Origin: Daucus carota subsp. sativus
Lineage: Eukaryota; Streptophyta; Magnoliopsida; Apiales; Apiaceae
Length of the DNA stretch: 64,000 bases
Direction of reading: 5' to 3'
NCBI RefSeq assembly: GCF_001625215.2
Contig: NC_030385.2
Location: 4,457,135-4,521,134, forward strand
The notes under the pieces are model-generated. The model saw only the letters and a program-made list of their open reading frames with translations. It did not search any database and was not told where the DNA came from. Position numbers and translations under genes: made by a program. Positions 45,669-56,552 of this stretch are shown piece by piece. The first letter of the stretch is position 1. Each line of letters starts with the position of its first letter.

Positions 45669-46856
45669 TCATCTTTCAAATTTCTCCTTAGTCCTATGAG
45701 TGGACTCTGCTACCCTCACTGCTTTATGATTACTGCATCCCAACAGCTTGCTAGGTCCGTTTTTTGGCGGCTCTTTGATATGTACCTTTTTAGGGCAGTC
45801 AGTCTTGTTCCTCGCGTGTCCAGAGATCATTCTTCCTTTGACGCTTACACTTGCGTCTTCATAATCAGAGACGACGGATGAAAAGTCTGCAGCACTGGCT
45901 GTGACAACGCTCCACTCGATGCTGGCCTCACTTGGTGCATACTGTGTAGTAGAGGTCATGCAGGACGCGTTGCAAGATTCTTGCCTAGATAACACTGTAT
46001 GATCAGTGCCTGAAATGTTCTCTATCTCAAACAAATCAGAACTGGCATCACTTGCCATATCATCACACAGCGCGCTGCTCCCAAAAGACGTTGTTACAAG
46101 GCTCTGGACCTTTGGAATTGCATCCCATGTTAAAATGGACAGCTTCCTCTCCATATTAACTGCTATGTTGTCTCTCTTTTTTGGCCTTGCAAAGCCAAAC
46201 ACCTCGATTGAATTTCTAGGGTCCACTTGTTGTACTGTCTCTTCTTTAAACCGTTCTTGAACTTCTGAATTTGTGATCCCTGAATTGAGAACTGGGAATG
46301 AGAATTGCTCAGCCATTTTTGGTTGAGGTTGGGATTGCTGGATTTCATGAAGCACTCCATGATCAGCCCTTTCGTTGACGTATACTGCCTTCTTTTCTGA
46401 ACAAGACCCCTGGCAACCGAAAAATGGAAAATATTTCAAGCCGAACCCCTTCTTGTGCTTTATCTGGGAAGGGTTCTTCTGGAGACTATGTAACAACACA
46501 GATTGGCTGTTCCAGCTGCTGGCTTCAGAACTAATACTTGGAGTTCTTGGCCTTATCTTCTGTTGTAGCAGGTGTAGGTCGACGCTCTTTTCCTTTTCAA
46601 GCTCATACTTTGAAGAATCAGAACATTCCTTTCTTGTGTTGAAGTACCTGTCAGCAGCAAATACACTAAATTCAGGCTCATTGTTCCTACTTCTCCCCAA
46701 GTTGATCAGACGAGGAGTCTCTTCAGGCGACATGATGGGAGAAGAAGAATCTGGAATTCCTTTAGCAAGATTGAAAACAAAGTTTTCATCTTTAGAGTTC
46801 AGATAATAGGAAAATGAGGCAACACGAAGGTTGCTATCCGTTTGCTCACCGTCCAT
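45669..46856 (-). CDS. PKS1: PHYTOCHROME KINASE SUBSTRATE (PKS) family protein
   Basis: An intronless 395-aa gene. Diagnostic PKS blocks are present in order: FSVFAADRYFN (about residue 64), RPRTPSISSEASSWNSQSV, a Cys-containing GLKYFPFFGCQGSCSEKKAVYV, RNSIEVFGF, MASDASSDLFEIENI, and YAPSEASIEWSVVTASAADF, then the C-terminal LLGCSNHKAVRV. The plasma-membrane-associated PKS proteins bind phytochromes and phototropins and act in phototropism, leaf flattening and hypocotyl growth. The open frame extends 25 codons upstream of the first ATG, beginning at a TTG; I take ATG 46856 (MDGEQTDS). The family has four members in Arabidopsis; PKS1 is my closest match by eye, so the member number is tentative. 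Confidence 0.9.
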   Translation of the reverse strand: MDGEQTDSNLRVASFSYYLNSKDENFVFNLAKGIPDSSSPIMSPEETPRLINLGRSRNNEPEFSVFAADRYFNTRKECSDSSKYELEKEKSVDLHLLQQKIRPRTPSISSEASSWNSQSVLLHSLQKNPSQIKHKKGFGLKYFPFFGCQGSCSEKKAVYVNERADHGVLHEIQQSQPQPKMAEQFSFPVLNSGITNSEVQERFKEETVQQVDPRNSIEVFGFARPKKRDNIAVNMERKLSILTWDAIPKVQSLVTTSFGSSALCDDMASDASSDLFEIENISGTDHTVLSRQESCNASCMTSTTQYAPSEASIEWSVVTASAADFSSVVSDYEDASVSVKGRMISGHARNKTDCPKKVHIKEPPKNGPSKLLGCSNHKAVRVAESTHRTKEKFER

Positions 46857-48698
46857 GGAGTTAAAGAGATGGTTTTTGATGGTGCTAGATTTAATACTAC
46901 TCAGTTCTGTGATGAATACAGTGTTAAACAAGATGACAACTGAAGTGAGTTTTAGTATTGGAATATAATTTGTAAAACAGATGATACATGCACATCAACA
47001 GAGTGGCAAACACTTCAACATGCATGCAAGCACATGTTTTTTCTTTTGAGGAGGAAGGACTATTGGGACAGTGTAGAGATGAGACATGTAGAGAACTTGA
47101 CAAAAGAAACTTTGATTCTGGAGAGGCTTGGGTTCGTTTGCTTCTTCGATATCCTATAAGTAGACATATGGAAGGGACAAATTATCAAGAAAATAGTTGG
47201 AGCCTACCAAAACGTCATGATTTCTCTGTTTGTCGCCTTATACTCTTATAAAACCTGGTAGATCAGATTTACAAATTACAATTAACAACTTTGTGAAGGT
47301 TACTGAATATTTATGTTGCCAGTGAGTAGCAGTTGAAATAATAGAATGATTGTGCCAAGCAGTATGACAGGAGCTGGACAGCCATTCACACTTGAGTCCC
47401 TACTTGTGATATTATTTTCAGAAACATATGATACTTTCTTAAAGTTGCAATCTAATTAAGAATGGATATTAAGCAGCAACTAAGCTAAAATAAACAAGTG
47501 GCTGGGGAACACAGTTTGAGGTCATCCATTCATTTTATGGATGCCAGATTCATTGTCATGATAAATGGGACAGCAAAAGTTTATATATCAGCTGTGATCG
47601 AAAAGGCTGATTAATCGACTTAAATCTTGCACAGTATGTTTTCAGTTGGTTGAATCTTTTTCCAAGCGAAGGCAACCTTCACCTCTAGACTGTAAAATGT
47701 TTATACAACTATACTATAACCTGATTATGCCATGAAAACCTTACTCTCAGGAGCAGAGAGGCTGTTCTCCTGAATACCCTGACTATTGAGAAAACTCACA
47801 TTGATGGACCATATAACAGAATAAAAGTGTCCTGAATTTAGGGTACTAGCTGCGGTGACTCAACCTGTTCTTCATAATCATAATGTTGATCAGTTGAATA
47901 TATGTGAAGTGTGCATTCTAGCATTATGTAAACTGGTTAATTACGAAAACAACTAATTTTGAATAACAGGTTGAGATTGATGAAGTTGAAGGAGGCTCAG
48001 TACTTTGCCACACTTCTTGCATGGGATAAAGCAGTGTCCTGGACAATTCTGCTACTTCAAGAGTCAATGCCACAGGATTGTTCATTCTTGTTCCATAAGT
48101 GGGATTTATTAACCAAACCATATTTCAATTATTAATCTCTCTCTAAGGAAGACATACTTCTCGTCCTCCCCCTCCTTTTGTGAAAGGATACTGAAAATTT
48201 TATATAAATTTGGAAAACATTTAATTACATCAATCAATATATTAATAAAGGAAACTATATTTCACTTATTCCCAAATTCCTAAATGAAAGTCCAAATATT
48301 TCTAAAGCTTGCTTTTTGCCGTGACCGAAGCTAGCAACAAAATTTGGCCAAAGTATTGCCCCAAGTACTTTCCTACATGGTTGATTATTCACGAAAATCA
48401 CCAAAACACTGCTCCCAGATGTCTAAATCTAACAAGATAGACAGTTTCTGCAACTGCACAAAGTCATCAAGTACGAAGCTATCTTGAAAATTTGTTGTAC
48501 AGCGTCCAGTATTCGATATACATCAAGGCAGTAAAGATTTCTGGACAATATAGCAATTTCTCATATAAAATCAAGCATCACGAGTACTTAAGAATATCAA
48601 TATATTTGACGCCTCTTCAACCGAAGCCCTAGTGAGGAAAGCTTTTTTCCCCCATTTCTTACAACTTTCCGCATTTTCTATTATCTCCTTTTCTACTC
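46857..48698. other. PKS promoter region and spacer
   Basis: No gene is supported. Frames at 46988-47251 and 47924-48121 have no recognisable domain. Confidence 0.4.
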
Positions 48699-51520
48699 TC
48701 ACAAAATGCTCAACTCCTTAGAATCATGCTGAATCCTCCCACTGATCTCCAAGCACAAACCATTAGCTATGCCTGTTCTCAACGACCCCTTTGTAGATTT
48801 CTTGCTGGGGCCTGGGTCCACAAATACTGGTTGCACTGTGAGGCTCGGGTTCGGTTTGATTCGGTTTGCTTCTCTTTCGTCAGCTGGTCGCAGTAGTAAA
48901 CTGTTCTGAAATTCTTCAGATATTTCATCTTCATTCATAAGTACCTGCGAGTTAAGATTTCCCAAAAGTTTAAAACACATACAGGTTCAGCACAACAGGA
49001 AAGAAAATGTATGACATAAAAAGAGTCGCAAGGAGGGCAAATTCCAGAGTTTATTCATCTAATTATAGCAATAAACTAAGATCTTTAAATCTCCCCGAAA
49101 AGAAAGAAAAGGTCAGTATTATTATCTTTGTCTTCCTAATAGATACAAAGAAGAGATTCATTCAAATAACCCAGAGAACAATATATTTTTGGGATATGTG
49201 AATAAAAGAAATTAAAATACTCAAACACACACTTGCTCCACCAAGGCTTGAACCTTCAGCCTCCTAATCTGCTAGGCTAATCCTAGCAGATAGAACCTAA
49301 CATATTAAATGATATGGATATGATTTTGATGGAAGCCGTGACATGAGGAGAAATCTAGATGAAGGTGGTGTTTGGCGGGGCTTAAAAGCCAAGCTTCTAG
49401 GCTTATAAGTTAACAACAGCTTATTTCTACCGTTTATGCAAAGAATTTCTTATTCAGCTTCCAACTTATAAGCCTGACTTATAAGCCTCTGAATATGAAG
49501 GTGAAAATCCTAACTTTTTTTAGTGACTTGTTTTTATTTTTGAAATTTGATTTTACAAAAATGTAAAAGACCGCTTTAAAAGATAATTTATAATATTTCA
49601 TTATTATATTAATCATTTTTATACCTGATAAGTTGTAAATACCAAAAAAAGTATCCAAACACATAAATTAAAATTATTTTTCGCTTATAAGTAACTTATA
49701 AGTAATAAGCACTTCTTTTAAGGTAAGCTAAACGGCCCTAAATATTAAACTCACTGTGTTGTTTATAACAGTATACCAGAGCCACTACTGAGTCTATGCA
49801 TAGGGAAACAGTGAGGGCTACTACATAAAAAAATTAACATATCCAAAGAAAGTAGGGAGACAAAGACAACCTTGCGGCCAACTAGGTCGAAAGTCATGAC
49901 AACTTTGCTACGCTTGGCTCGCTCATCCTCCTCGATCTCCTCCTGTTTCTTCCTTAGGAGTTCTTTTTCCTGATGGGCAAAAGATTAGATTTAGTATGTT
50001 ACCTCAAGTTATCTGTATGCCTGCTAGAGCTTATTGCAATACTACCTCTGGTGAAATCCAGCTATTCCCCTCAATGTTGTAGTAGTCACTTTGGTCATCT
50101 ATAACTGTTGTGCGTGCTGCGGAGTTTCGGTCATAGTCAACCAATCTCTTAGCATATGCTTGAGCTGCCACCTCAGTGTCAGAGAGAGGAATTTCACTTA
50201 CTTCCAAGCCAGCATAAGAGCTTCCTTCCCTCAAGACAAGGGCGCCACAAAAGTTGCAGGGGCCCTCTCCTTCCTGCTCACAAACAATCTTTCCACAAGA
50301 TAAACAATTACTAATAAGTCTGTGCCTTCGAGCTTGACATGAACATGGTTTACCCTGCTGATAAACTATAGTCCCCTTGGCAGCCTCAGCAAGAGAGATA
50401 ACTTTTCCAGATTTTTTCTTCTTAGAATTTCCTTTTTCAGCGGCTTTTGGTTCAACTCTTTCTGATTGGACCGCATAATCCTTCTTAGAGGAGATGGCAG
50501 CCTCTCTCTGTATTTTAGGTGCTTTTTTAACACCACTGCTCGAACTTTCATTCGAGGGTGGTTTGACATATGCATGTAACTTCAAACCTGAACCATCTAA
50601 AGTAGTGTTGTCTATATCAGAGTGCCCTCTCTGCTTTAAGTATTCCTCAGTCACGCCTTTGCCAGCCTCCTCGCCGATTATATTCTGGAGATAAAGTTAA
50701 AACAGGAATATGTCAATTTAAGCAGATATTGCAGAAATGAAGATATCATAAACACTAGAAAAGGATAAGCAAATTTAGTACTACTATCCATATGCCTACA
50801 CTGATTGGGATTGCTAATGAAATATATAGTTGATCTTTTCACATATCAATAATATTCTGTAGATAAAGTTTCGATGATAATATGTCAATACCAAGGATGT
50901 TTGCAGAAATGCAAGGTACTACTCTGGGAAAGGGCTTATGCACAATAGTGTTGCTATCCAAGTACCTAGTGTCATTAGATTTTTGCCAAGGTCGTACAAC
51001 AACCGGTTCGAGTTTACTTCGATTGCCTATGAATCAAAATACAATACTTCCACAACGCAAATTAAAAAGGGTGTATTAATAAAAACACCTGCTAATTAGA
51101 AGCTAGTACAATGCAGCCTAAATCTCCAGCTATTTGATTTCTACAAAAGAAACCGAAAAACATATCCGGTAAAGAGTGAAACAACTAACAGGCATTGGGC
51201 AAATACAATAATACACGAAAAATACACAAAAGGGCAAGTGTTTAATACAAAAAGGAAACGCAATAGAGCATAAAATTCAGTTAAATAACCAAACAAACAA
51301 GATTATACAAAGGGGCGATAACAGTTAATTAAGTGTAATTAGTGAATTGGAAAGTAGTTACGTCAAGATATTCTTTGGCGTCGAGAGGAGAAGCGCATTC
51401 ACAGTAGGAGACGAGACCCGAAATAAGATCCGAATCGAGTTCTAGACCAAGACCTGACCCGGTCTTCTTGTTGCAAAGCTCCAGCAGTGCTTTCTCTAGC
51501 CATTCTCCTGACGATCCCAT
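48699..51520 (-). CDS. ASC-1/TRIP4-type zinc-finger protein
   Basis: Four exons (51520-51362, 50684-50046, 49969-49871, 48944-48699), all joined in phase 0 at GT-AG borders, encode 380 aa. The signature is the zf-C2HC5 zinc finger at about residues 164-200: CSCQ, a following His, CLSCGKIVCEQEGEGPCNFC. It is preceded by a Lys/Ser-rich linker (GNSKKKKSGKVISLAEA) and followed by a charged helix (EKELLRKKQEEIEEDERAKR). In animals ASC-1 (TRIP4) is a coactivator and a subunit of the ASCC complex that acts on alkylation damage and collided ribosomes; the plant role is little known. No ASCH domain is seen at the C-terminus. The Arabidopsis counterpart, as I recall, is At3g47610, next to TCP14. Confidence 0.93.
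49367..49738. repeat. MITE-like repeat in the last intron of the ASC-1 gene
   Basis: GGTGTTTGGCGGGGCTTAAAAG at the left and AAGGTAAGCTAAACGGCCC at the right bracket many AAGCTTATAAGT words in both orientations. Related to the element in the dioxygenase intron by composition. Ends are not exact. Confidence 0.45.
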
Positions 51521-51619
51521 CCTTGTTTTTACTCGATTGTTTTCTTTTCGTATGAATAATTCAAACTTTATGTATACCAGGCACCAGCATTTAACCGGTT
51601 TAAAAGAGGGTACGTATAT

Positions 51620-51862
51620 AATTCATAATTTATTATTTAAATTTTAACGTTATTTTATTAATATTTTAATATTTGTGAATTGAATTTTAATTAAATTATA
51701 TTAATCAATTAATTATATTTTCTCAAAAATTCAGTTTTTACAATTTATTATCAATTTATAAATATTTTCTTGTTATTAATATGTGATAATATATTATTCA
51801 ATTAATTTTATATCAAATTTATTATATTTTGTAAATCTTCATGTGTATGAAAAAAGATATCA
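51620..51862. repeat. Dispersed AT-rich repeat, copy 2
   Basis: Starts ATATAATTCATAATTTATTA and ends GTATGAAAAAAGATAT, colinear with 37466-37735. It lies about 100 bp upstream of the ASC-1 ATG. Confidence 0.7.
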
Positions 51863-51914
51863 TATTAGAGTTAAAAAAAAATAATATGTAAAAAATCGAA
51901 GAGCACTTACTTTA

Positions 51915-52206
51915 TGTTCATTTGGAATGAAGAGATAATAAAATGAATTTTGAATTATAGAATGATGTTGATTAAAGAAAATGTATATATTCTATTCTTA
52001 TTTTTTTTAATTATAATTTGAACCCACATGTTTTAAAAGGATTACTCATTCCATTTTTACATTATGTTTCCTTACAATCTTTATCACAAAAAATTTAAAC
52101 ACATTCATATTTTGTCATTATTACCTTATACTTTGTTTTTTCTTCTTAAAATTTCTATAAAATTTTCTATTTCATTCTCCACTCATTCTATTCTACCAAA
52201 TGAACA
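51915..52206. mobile_element. MITE, 292 bp, with TGTTCATTTGG termini
   Basis: TGTTCATTTGGAATG at the left is matched by CCAAATGAACA at the right, with inner CATTCTATTCT/AGAATGA complementarity. It belongs to the loose family of MITEs at 36338 and 23890. The tRNA-like retroposon at 52215 inserted in its right edge. Confidence 0.6.
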
Positions 52207-52214
52207 CAACTTAT

Positions 52215-52293
52215 GAGCACGGTTAGATAGCTCAGTGGTAAAGGGCTTATCCTCTGTCGTATTGTAAGGCTATAAGCCATATTTGTCAAAAAA
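52215..52293 (+). mobile_element. Minimal tRNA-like retroposon (SINE-like)
   Basis: About 70 bases with a good pol III A box (TAGCTCAGTGG at about 52229) and tRNA-like spacing end in a run of nine A. The sequence AAATGAACACAACTTAT occurs exactly on both sides (52198-52214 and 52294-52310): a 17-bp target-site duplication. Poly(A) plus a long target duplication is the mark of LINE-driven retroposition. A clear B box (GGTTCRANNCC) is missing, so it is a short SINE, a truncated one, or a retroposed tRNA-like transcript. It encodes nothing. Confidence 0.8.
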
Positions 52294-52433
52294 AAATGAA
52301 CACAACTTATAGAAAGCTAGAATTCTTACATTTTGTTTCATAATTTTTACTTTTTTCTCAAACACTTTGATCTAAATCTTAATTAGTTTTTAACTTCTAA
52401 TTCACCCTTTTTGCTTTAAATAAGAATAGCTTA

Positions 52434-53908
52434 TCTATACTATACTATTAAAGCCGAAACATTAAAAGTTTGGTCGGTCGGTCGGTACTTGGGCCAAAAT
52501 ACGAGCCTATCTATATAACCAATTATTTTGGGCCTATTTATATAAATAATTATTCTTTTTAATTTGGGTCAAAGTACGGGCCTATCTATATAACCAATTA
52601 ATAATAATCCTTTTAAAACTGAAACATTAAAAGTTTGGTAGCTCAGTACTTGGGTCAAAATACGGGCCTATCTATATAACCAATTATTCTGGGTCTATCT
52701 ATATAACCAATTATTCTTTTTAATTTGGGCCATAGTACGGGCCTATCTATATAACCAGATAATCCTTTTAATTGAAATATATTACTTTTTTATATTTTTG
52801 ACTAAAAAACTCAATCTTCTAAAATAACATTGATAAACATGGTAATTACTTTTTTAACTAAAATATATTATCTTTTTATAAATTTTCCAACTAAAAAATT
52901 AATCTTTTACAATTAATACGGACATGGGCGACATATTTATACGTAAAGATGTGTGCCAAAAGTCTAAAAGTCAAATAATTAAAAATAGAGAGAGTATTAT
53001 TATATTGGTCGGACGGTCGGTACTTGGGCCGAAGTACGAGCCTATCTATATATATAACCAATTATTCTTTTTAACTAAAATATATTATCTTTTATATATT
53101 TTTTAGATAAAAAAAACTCAATCTTCTAAAATAATATCGAGCAACATAGTAATTGTCTTTTTAATCAAAACGCTTTATCTTTTTTAGATTTTCTAACTAA
53201 AAAAACCGAGTTTTTACAATTAACACGGGCGCCATATATATAAAAATATAATATCATTAAATATAATTATTAATAAATAACATGTGATATAATTCAACCA
53301 AAATACATTAATAACATTATTTTTAAATACTCTAATGATCTCATATTAAAAGAAATATTACAAATCTGTCATATACTATATATTATTACACTATTAAAGC
53401 CAAAAATAAAAATTCACTTGGTTGGTCAGTTAGTTGAGTTTGGTGAATCGTTTGGTATTCGACCCACGGAGCTCTTGAATTTATAACATGTTATAGTATA
53501 TTTTTTATTATCAATTAAACCAAAACATTAAATTTAGGTTAGTATGATGGGGAGGTATTCGGTTTCATGCGTATGTTTTATACCATATTATTAATTATTA
53601 ATAACGAAATATCAAAGGTTGATTGGTTAGTTTATACTATCTGAGTTTATAGGCCACCTTAAATTATAACATGTAAAAAAAAATATTTTAACATTCTCAT
53701 TAAAATATATATGTTCGACCTAATTTTCAATTAGCCATTTGACGGACTTAACTATGAAGAATTTATCCAACTGTTAAGTAAAAAATTTATTAAACCATGT
53801 TATTCTATCATAATTTTATTTTTACAATAAAATTAGGTAACTTTAAAATATATATAATAAAATAACAAATATGTTAACCGTCCGTGCATTGCACGGGTTA
53901 TAAGCTAG
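52434..53908 (+). mobile_element. Non-autonomous Helitron, 1475 bp
   Basis: The element starts A|TCTATACTATACTATTAAAGC and ends CCGTGCATTGCACGGG, a ten-base spacer and CTAG|T. That gives the TC head, the 3' hairpin and the CTAG tail of a Helitron inserted between A and T. Its left third contains a repeated word (GGGCCTATCTATATAACCAATTATTC) at least four times, with GGTCGGTCGGTACTTGGGCC twice. A second head (ACTATTAAAGCCAAAAATAAA) is at about 53390. No Rep/helicase frame is present. Confidence 0.78.
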
Positions 53909-54233
53909 TTTTAAATTAACCCTGAATCACTGGGTTCTAAATTTACCATCTATCCGACTTTAGCTCACTTCTCCCTTGCAGTGTCCACTTTTACGGTAGT
54001 TTCAGAACCCTAAATTCCCTCCCAACACTTAAATTCTTGAAATTAATCAAATTGTGCTTTCTCAGCAACTCCAAACATCCCATTATATACAGGTACTTTA
54101 ATATTATCTTTCTGCAATTTGCATCTTTTTATGGGACTTCTTGAAATATTGATAAATCAAGCTCTAACATTTTTAAACCATCAAGATTTTGAAATGGGTT
54201 GTCAAGATTTCATCTTTTAAGATTAATTTTGGA
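53909..54233 (+). promoter_or_regulatory. Promoter and 5' leader of the At1g74580-like PPR gene
   Basis: Short interval between the Helitron end and the ATG. GAACCCTAAA at about 54006-54015 is a telo-box-like motif, common in leaders of PPR and ribosomal genes. The Helitron ends about 325 bp from the start codon, so it sits directly against the promoter. Confidence 0.4.
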
Positions 54234-56552
54234 ATGAGTCGAGCTGTACTTCCCAAACATGTAGCTGCTGTTGTAAAATACCAAAAGGATCCCAAAAGGG
54301 CACTTGAAATGTTCAATATTGTGAAAAATGAAGATGGTTTTAAGCATAATTTGTTGACTTATAAGAGCATGATTGATAAGCTTGGATATCATGGTGAATT
54401 TGAGGCTATGGAAGCATTGTTAGAGGAGATGAGGATGAATATCGATAATGGTTTGTTTGAAGGAGTGTATATTAGTGCTATGAAGCATTATGGGAAGAAA
54501 GGGAAGCTTCAAGAAGCGGTTGATGTGTTTGAAAGAATGGATTTTTACAGTTGTGAGCCGTCTGTTCAGTCGTATAATACGATTATGAATATTCTTGTTG
54601 AACATGGGTGTTATAATCAGGCTCATAAAGTGTATATGAGGATGAAAGATAAAAGGGTTGTTCCGGATGTGTATAGTTTTACTATTAGGATAAAGTCGTT
54701 TTGTAGGACAAGCAGGCCTCATGCTGCTTTGAGGTTGCTTAACAATATACCTACTCAAGGGTGTGAGGTGAATGCAGTTGCGTATTGTACAGTAGTCGGA
54801 GGATTGTTTCAGGAGCATTTTGAGTTAGAGGCATTTGATTTGTTTGATGAAATGCTTAGGCTAGGTATTGTTCCTGATATTTTTACATTTAATAAGCTTC
54901 TGCACACACTTTGTAAGAAAGGGAATGTCCGGGGAAGTGAAAGACTTCTTGATAAGGTTTTTAAGAGAGGGGTGTCCCCAAATTTGTTTACATTTAATAT
55001 ATTTGTTCAAGGCTTTAGCAGAAGAGGGCTCATTCACGAGGCTTCTAGGATCATGGATGGTGTGACCAAGGCAGGTTTATGTCCTGACCTTGTAACATAC
55101 AATACACTAATATGTGGTTTGTGCAAGAATGGTAAAGTTGTTGAAGCAGAGTGCTATTTGCATCAAATGGTGAATATGGGGTATGAGCCTGATGCTTTCA
55201 CATACAATACAATTATCAGTGCTTATTGCAAACTGAGCAGAGCAACAGATGCAGATAAAATTCTGAATGATGCAATGTACAAGGGCTTTAAGCCTGATGA
55301 ATTCACGTACTGCTCTCTCATTAATGGATATTGCCAGGAGGGTGACATAGAAAGGTCTGTAAACGTGTTTAAACAAGCTTTAGTGAAAGGCCTTCAGCCT
55401 ACTATTATTATTTACAACACACTAATCAAAGGGTTGTCTCAACAAGGACTAATCTTGCAAGCCTTGGAGCTGATGACTGAGATGCCAGAGAAGGGGTGTG
55501 ACCCTAATGTATGGACTTATAACCTAGTTATAAATGGGTTGTGCAAGATGGGCTGTGTATCTGATGCTAGTAACCTCGTGAATGATGCTATGGCCAAAGG
55601 GGTTCTTCCTGATATTTTCACCTTCAATACTTTGATAGATGGTTACTGCAAACAGTTAAAGATGAGCAATGCAATTGAGCTTGTTAACAGCATGTGGGAG
55701 CATGGTATTGTGCCTGATGTGATTACATATAACACAGTGCTGAATGGTCTCTGCAAGACTGGTAAATCTGCTGATGTGATAGAAATGTTTAACGCAATGA
55801 TGGAGAAGGGATTTGTTCCCAATATTATCACATACAACACGCTTATTGAAAGCCTGTGTAAAGCTAGAAATTTGGGAGGAGCTCTGGACTTGCTAAAGGA
55901 CATGGAAAGCAATGGCCTGACGCCAGATATAATAAGTTTTGGAACATTGATTAGTGGATATTCTGAGAATGGGGATTTAGAAGGGGCCTATAAGCTTTTT
56001 CAAAGAATAGAAAAACAATATAAGTTTTGTCATACAGCAGCAACATTTAATATCATGATAAATGCATTTTCTGAGAAGCTCAAATTAGATATGGTGGAGA
56101 AGCTATATCATGAGATGATTTCTAAGGGATATTCCCCTGACAAGTACACATATCGTTGTCTGATTGATGGATTTTGCAAAGTAGGGAATATTGATGTTGC
56201 GTACAGATATCTTCTCAAGAATATTGACGCCGGGTTCATACCATCGCTCACAACATTTGGACGGGTAATAAATTGTCTGTGTGTAAAGAATAGGGTACAT
56301 GAGGCAGTTGGTCTCATCCGCACTATGGTGAGCATGGGCATTGTCCCTGACGCTGTAAATACAATTTTTGAGGCAGATAAAAGGGTAGTGGCAGCGCCTA
56401 AGATTGTTGTGGAAGACCTATTGAGGAAGAGTCATATAACTTATTATGCATATGAACTCCTACATGATGGCCTCAGAGATAAAAAACAAAAAATGGAAAA
56501 TGATCCCAATAAGGGTTCCAAAAAAAGGCGTACTACTTCAAAGAAAGCTTGA
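54234..56552 (+). CDS. P-class pentatricopeptide repeat protein, At1g74580-like
   Basis: An intronless 772-aa protein made mostly of about 18 tandem 35-residue P-type PPR motifs (for example TYNTLICGLCKNGKVVEAE, TFNTLIDGYCKQLKMSNA, TYNTLIESLCKARNLGGA). The N-terminus (LPKHVAAVVKYQKDPKRALEMF) and C-terminal block (KSHITYYAYELLHDGLRDK) match Arabidopsis At1g74580 closely as I recall it. The tail ends in a basic KKRRTTSKKA. P-class PPR proteins bind single-stranded organellar RNA for stability, splicing or translation; no target is known to me here. The frame opens 15 codons earlier at a TTG, so ATG 54234 is the start, agreeing with the homologue. Targeting to an organelle is expected but the N-terminus is short. 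Confidence 0.95.
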   Translation: MSRAVLPKHVAAVVKYQKDPKRALEMFNIVKNEDGFKHNLLTYKSMIDKLGYHGEFEAMEALLEEMRMNIDNGLFEGVYISAMKHYGKKGKLQEAVDVFERMDFYSCEPSVQSYNTIMNILVEHGCYNQAHKVYMRMKDKRVVPDVYSFTIRIKSFCRTSRPHAALRLLNNIPTQGCEVNAVAYCTVVGGLFQEHFELEAFDLFDEMLRLGIVPDIFTFNKLLHTLCKKGNVRGSERLLDKVFKRGVSPNLFTFNIFVQGFSRRGLIHEASRIMDGVTKAGLCPDLVTYNTLICGLCKNGKVVEAECYLHQMVNMGYEPDAFTYNTIISAYCKLSRATDADKILNDAMYKGFKPDEFTYCSLINGYCQEGDIERSVNVFKQALVKGLQPTIIIYNTLIKGLSQQGLILQALELMTEMPEKGCDPNVWTYNLVINGLCKMGCVSDASNLVNDAMAKGVLPDIFTFNTLIDGYCKQLKMSNAIELVNSMWEHGIVPDVITYNTVLNGLCKTGKSADVIEMFNAMMEKGFVPNIITYNTLIESLCKARNLGGALDLLKDMESNGLTPDIISFGTLISGYSENGDLEGAYKLFQRIEKQYKFCHTAATFNIMINAFSEKLKLDMVEKLYHEMISKGYSPDKYTYRCLIDGFCKVGNIDVAYRYLLKNIDAGFIPSLTTFGRVINCLCVKNRVHEAVGLIRTMVSMGIVPDAVNTIFEADKRVVAAPKIVVEDLLRKSHITYYAYELLHDGLRDKKQKMENDPNKGSKKRRTTSKKA

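Noticed and set aside
46375..46806. 143-codon plus-strand frame inside the PKS gene
   Set aside because: Antisense shadow; the minus strand carries clear PKS motifs.
46857..46931. N-terminal extension of the PKS protein by 25 codons
   Set aside because: It begins at TTG; the first ATG is at 46856 and fits the family.
54189..54233. N-terminal extension of the PPR protein by 15 codons
   Set aside because: It begins at TTG; ATG 54234 agrees with the Arabidopsis homologue start.
54420..54818. 132-codon frame antisense to the PPR gene
   Set aside because: Shadow of the repetitive PPR coding sequence; no independent evidence of a gene.
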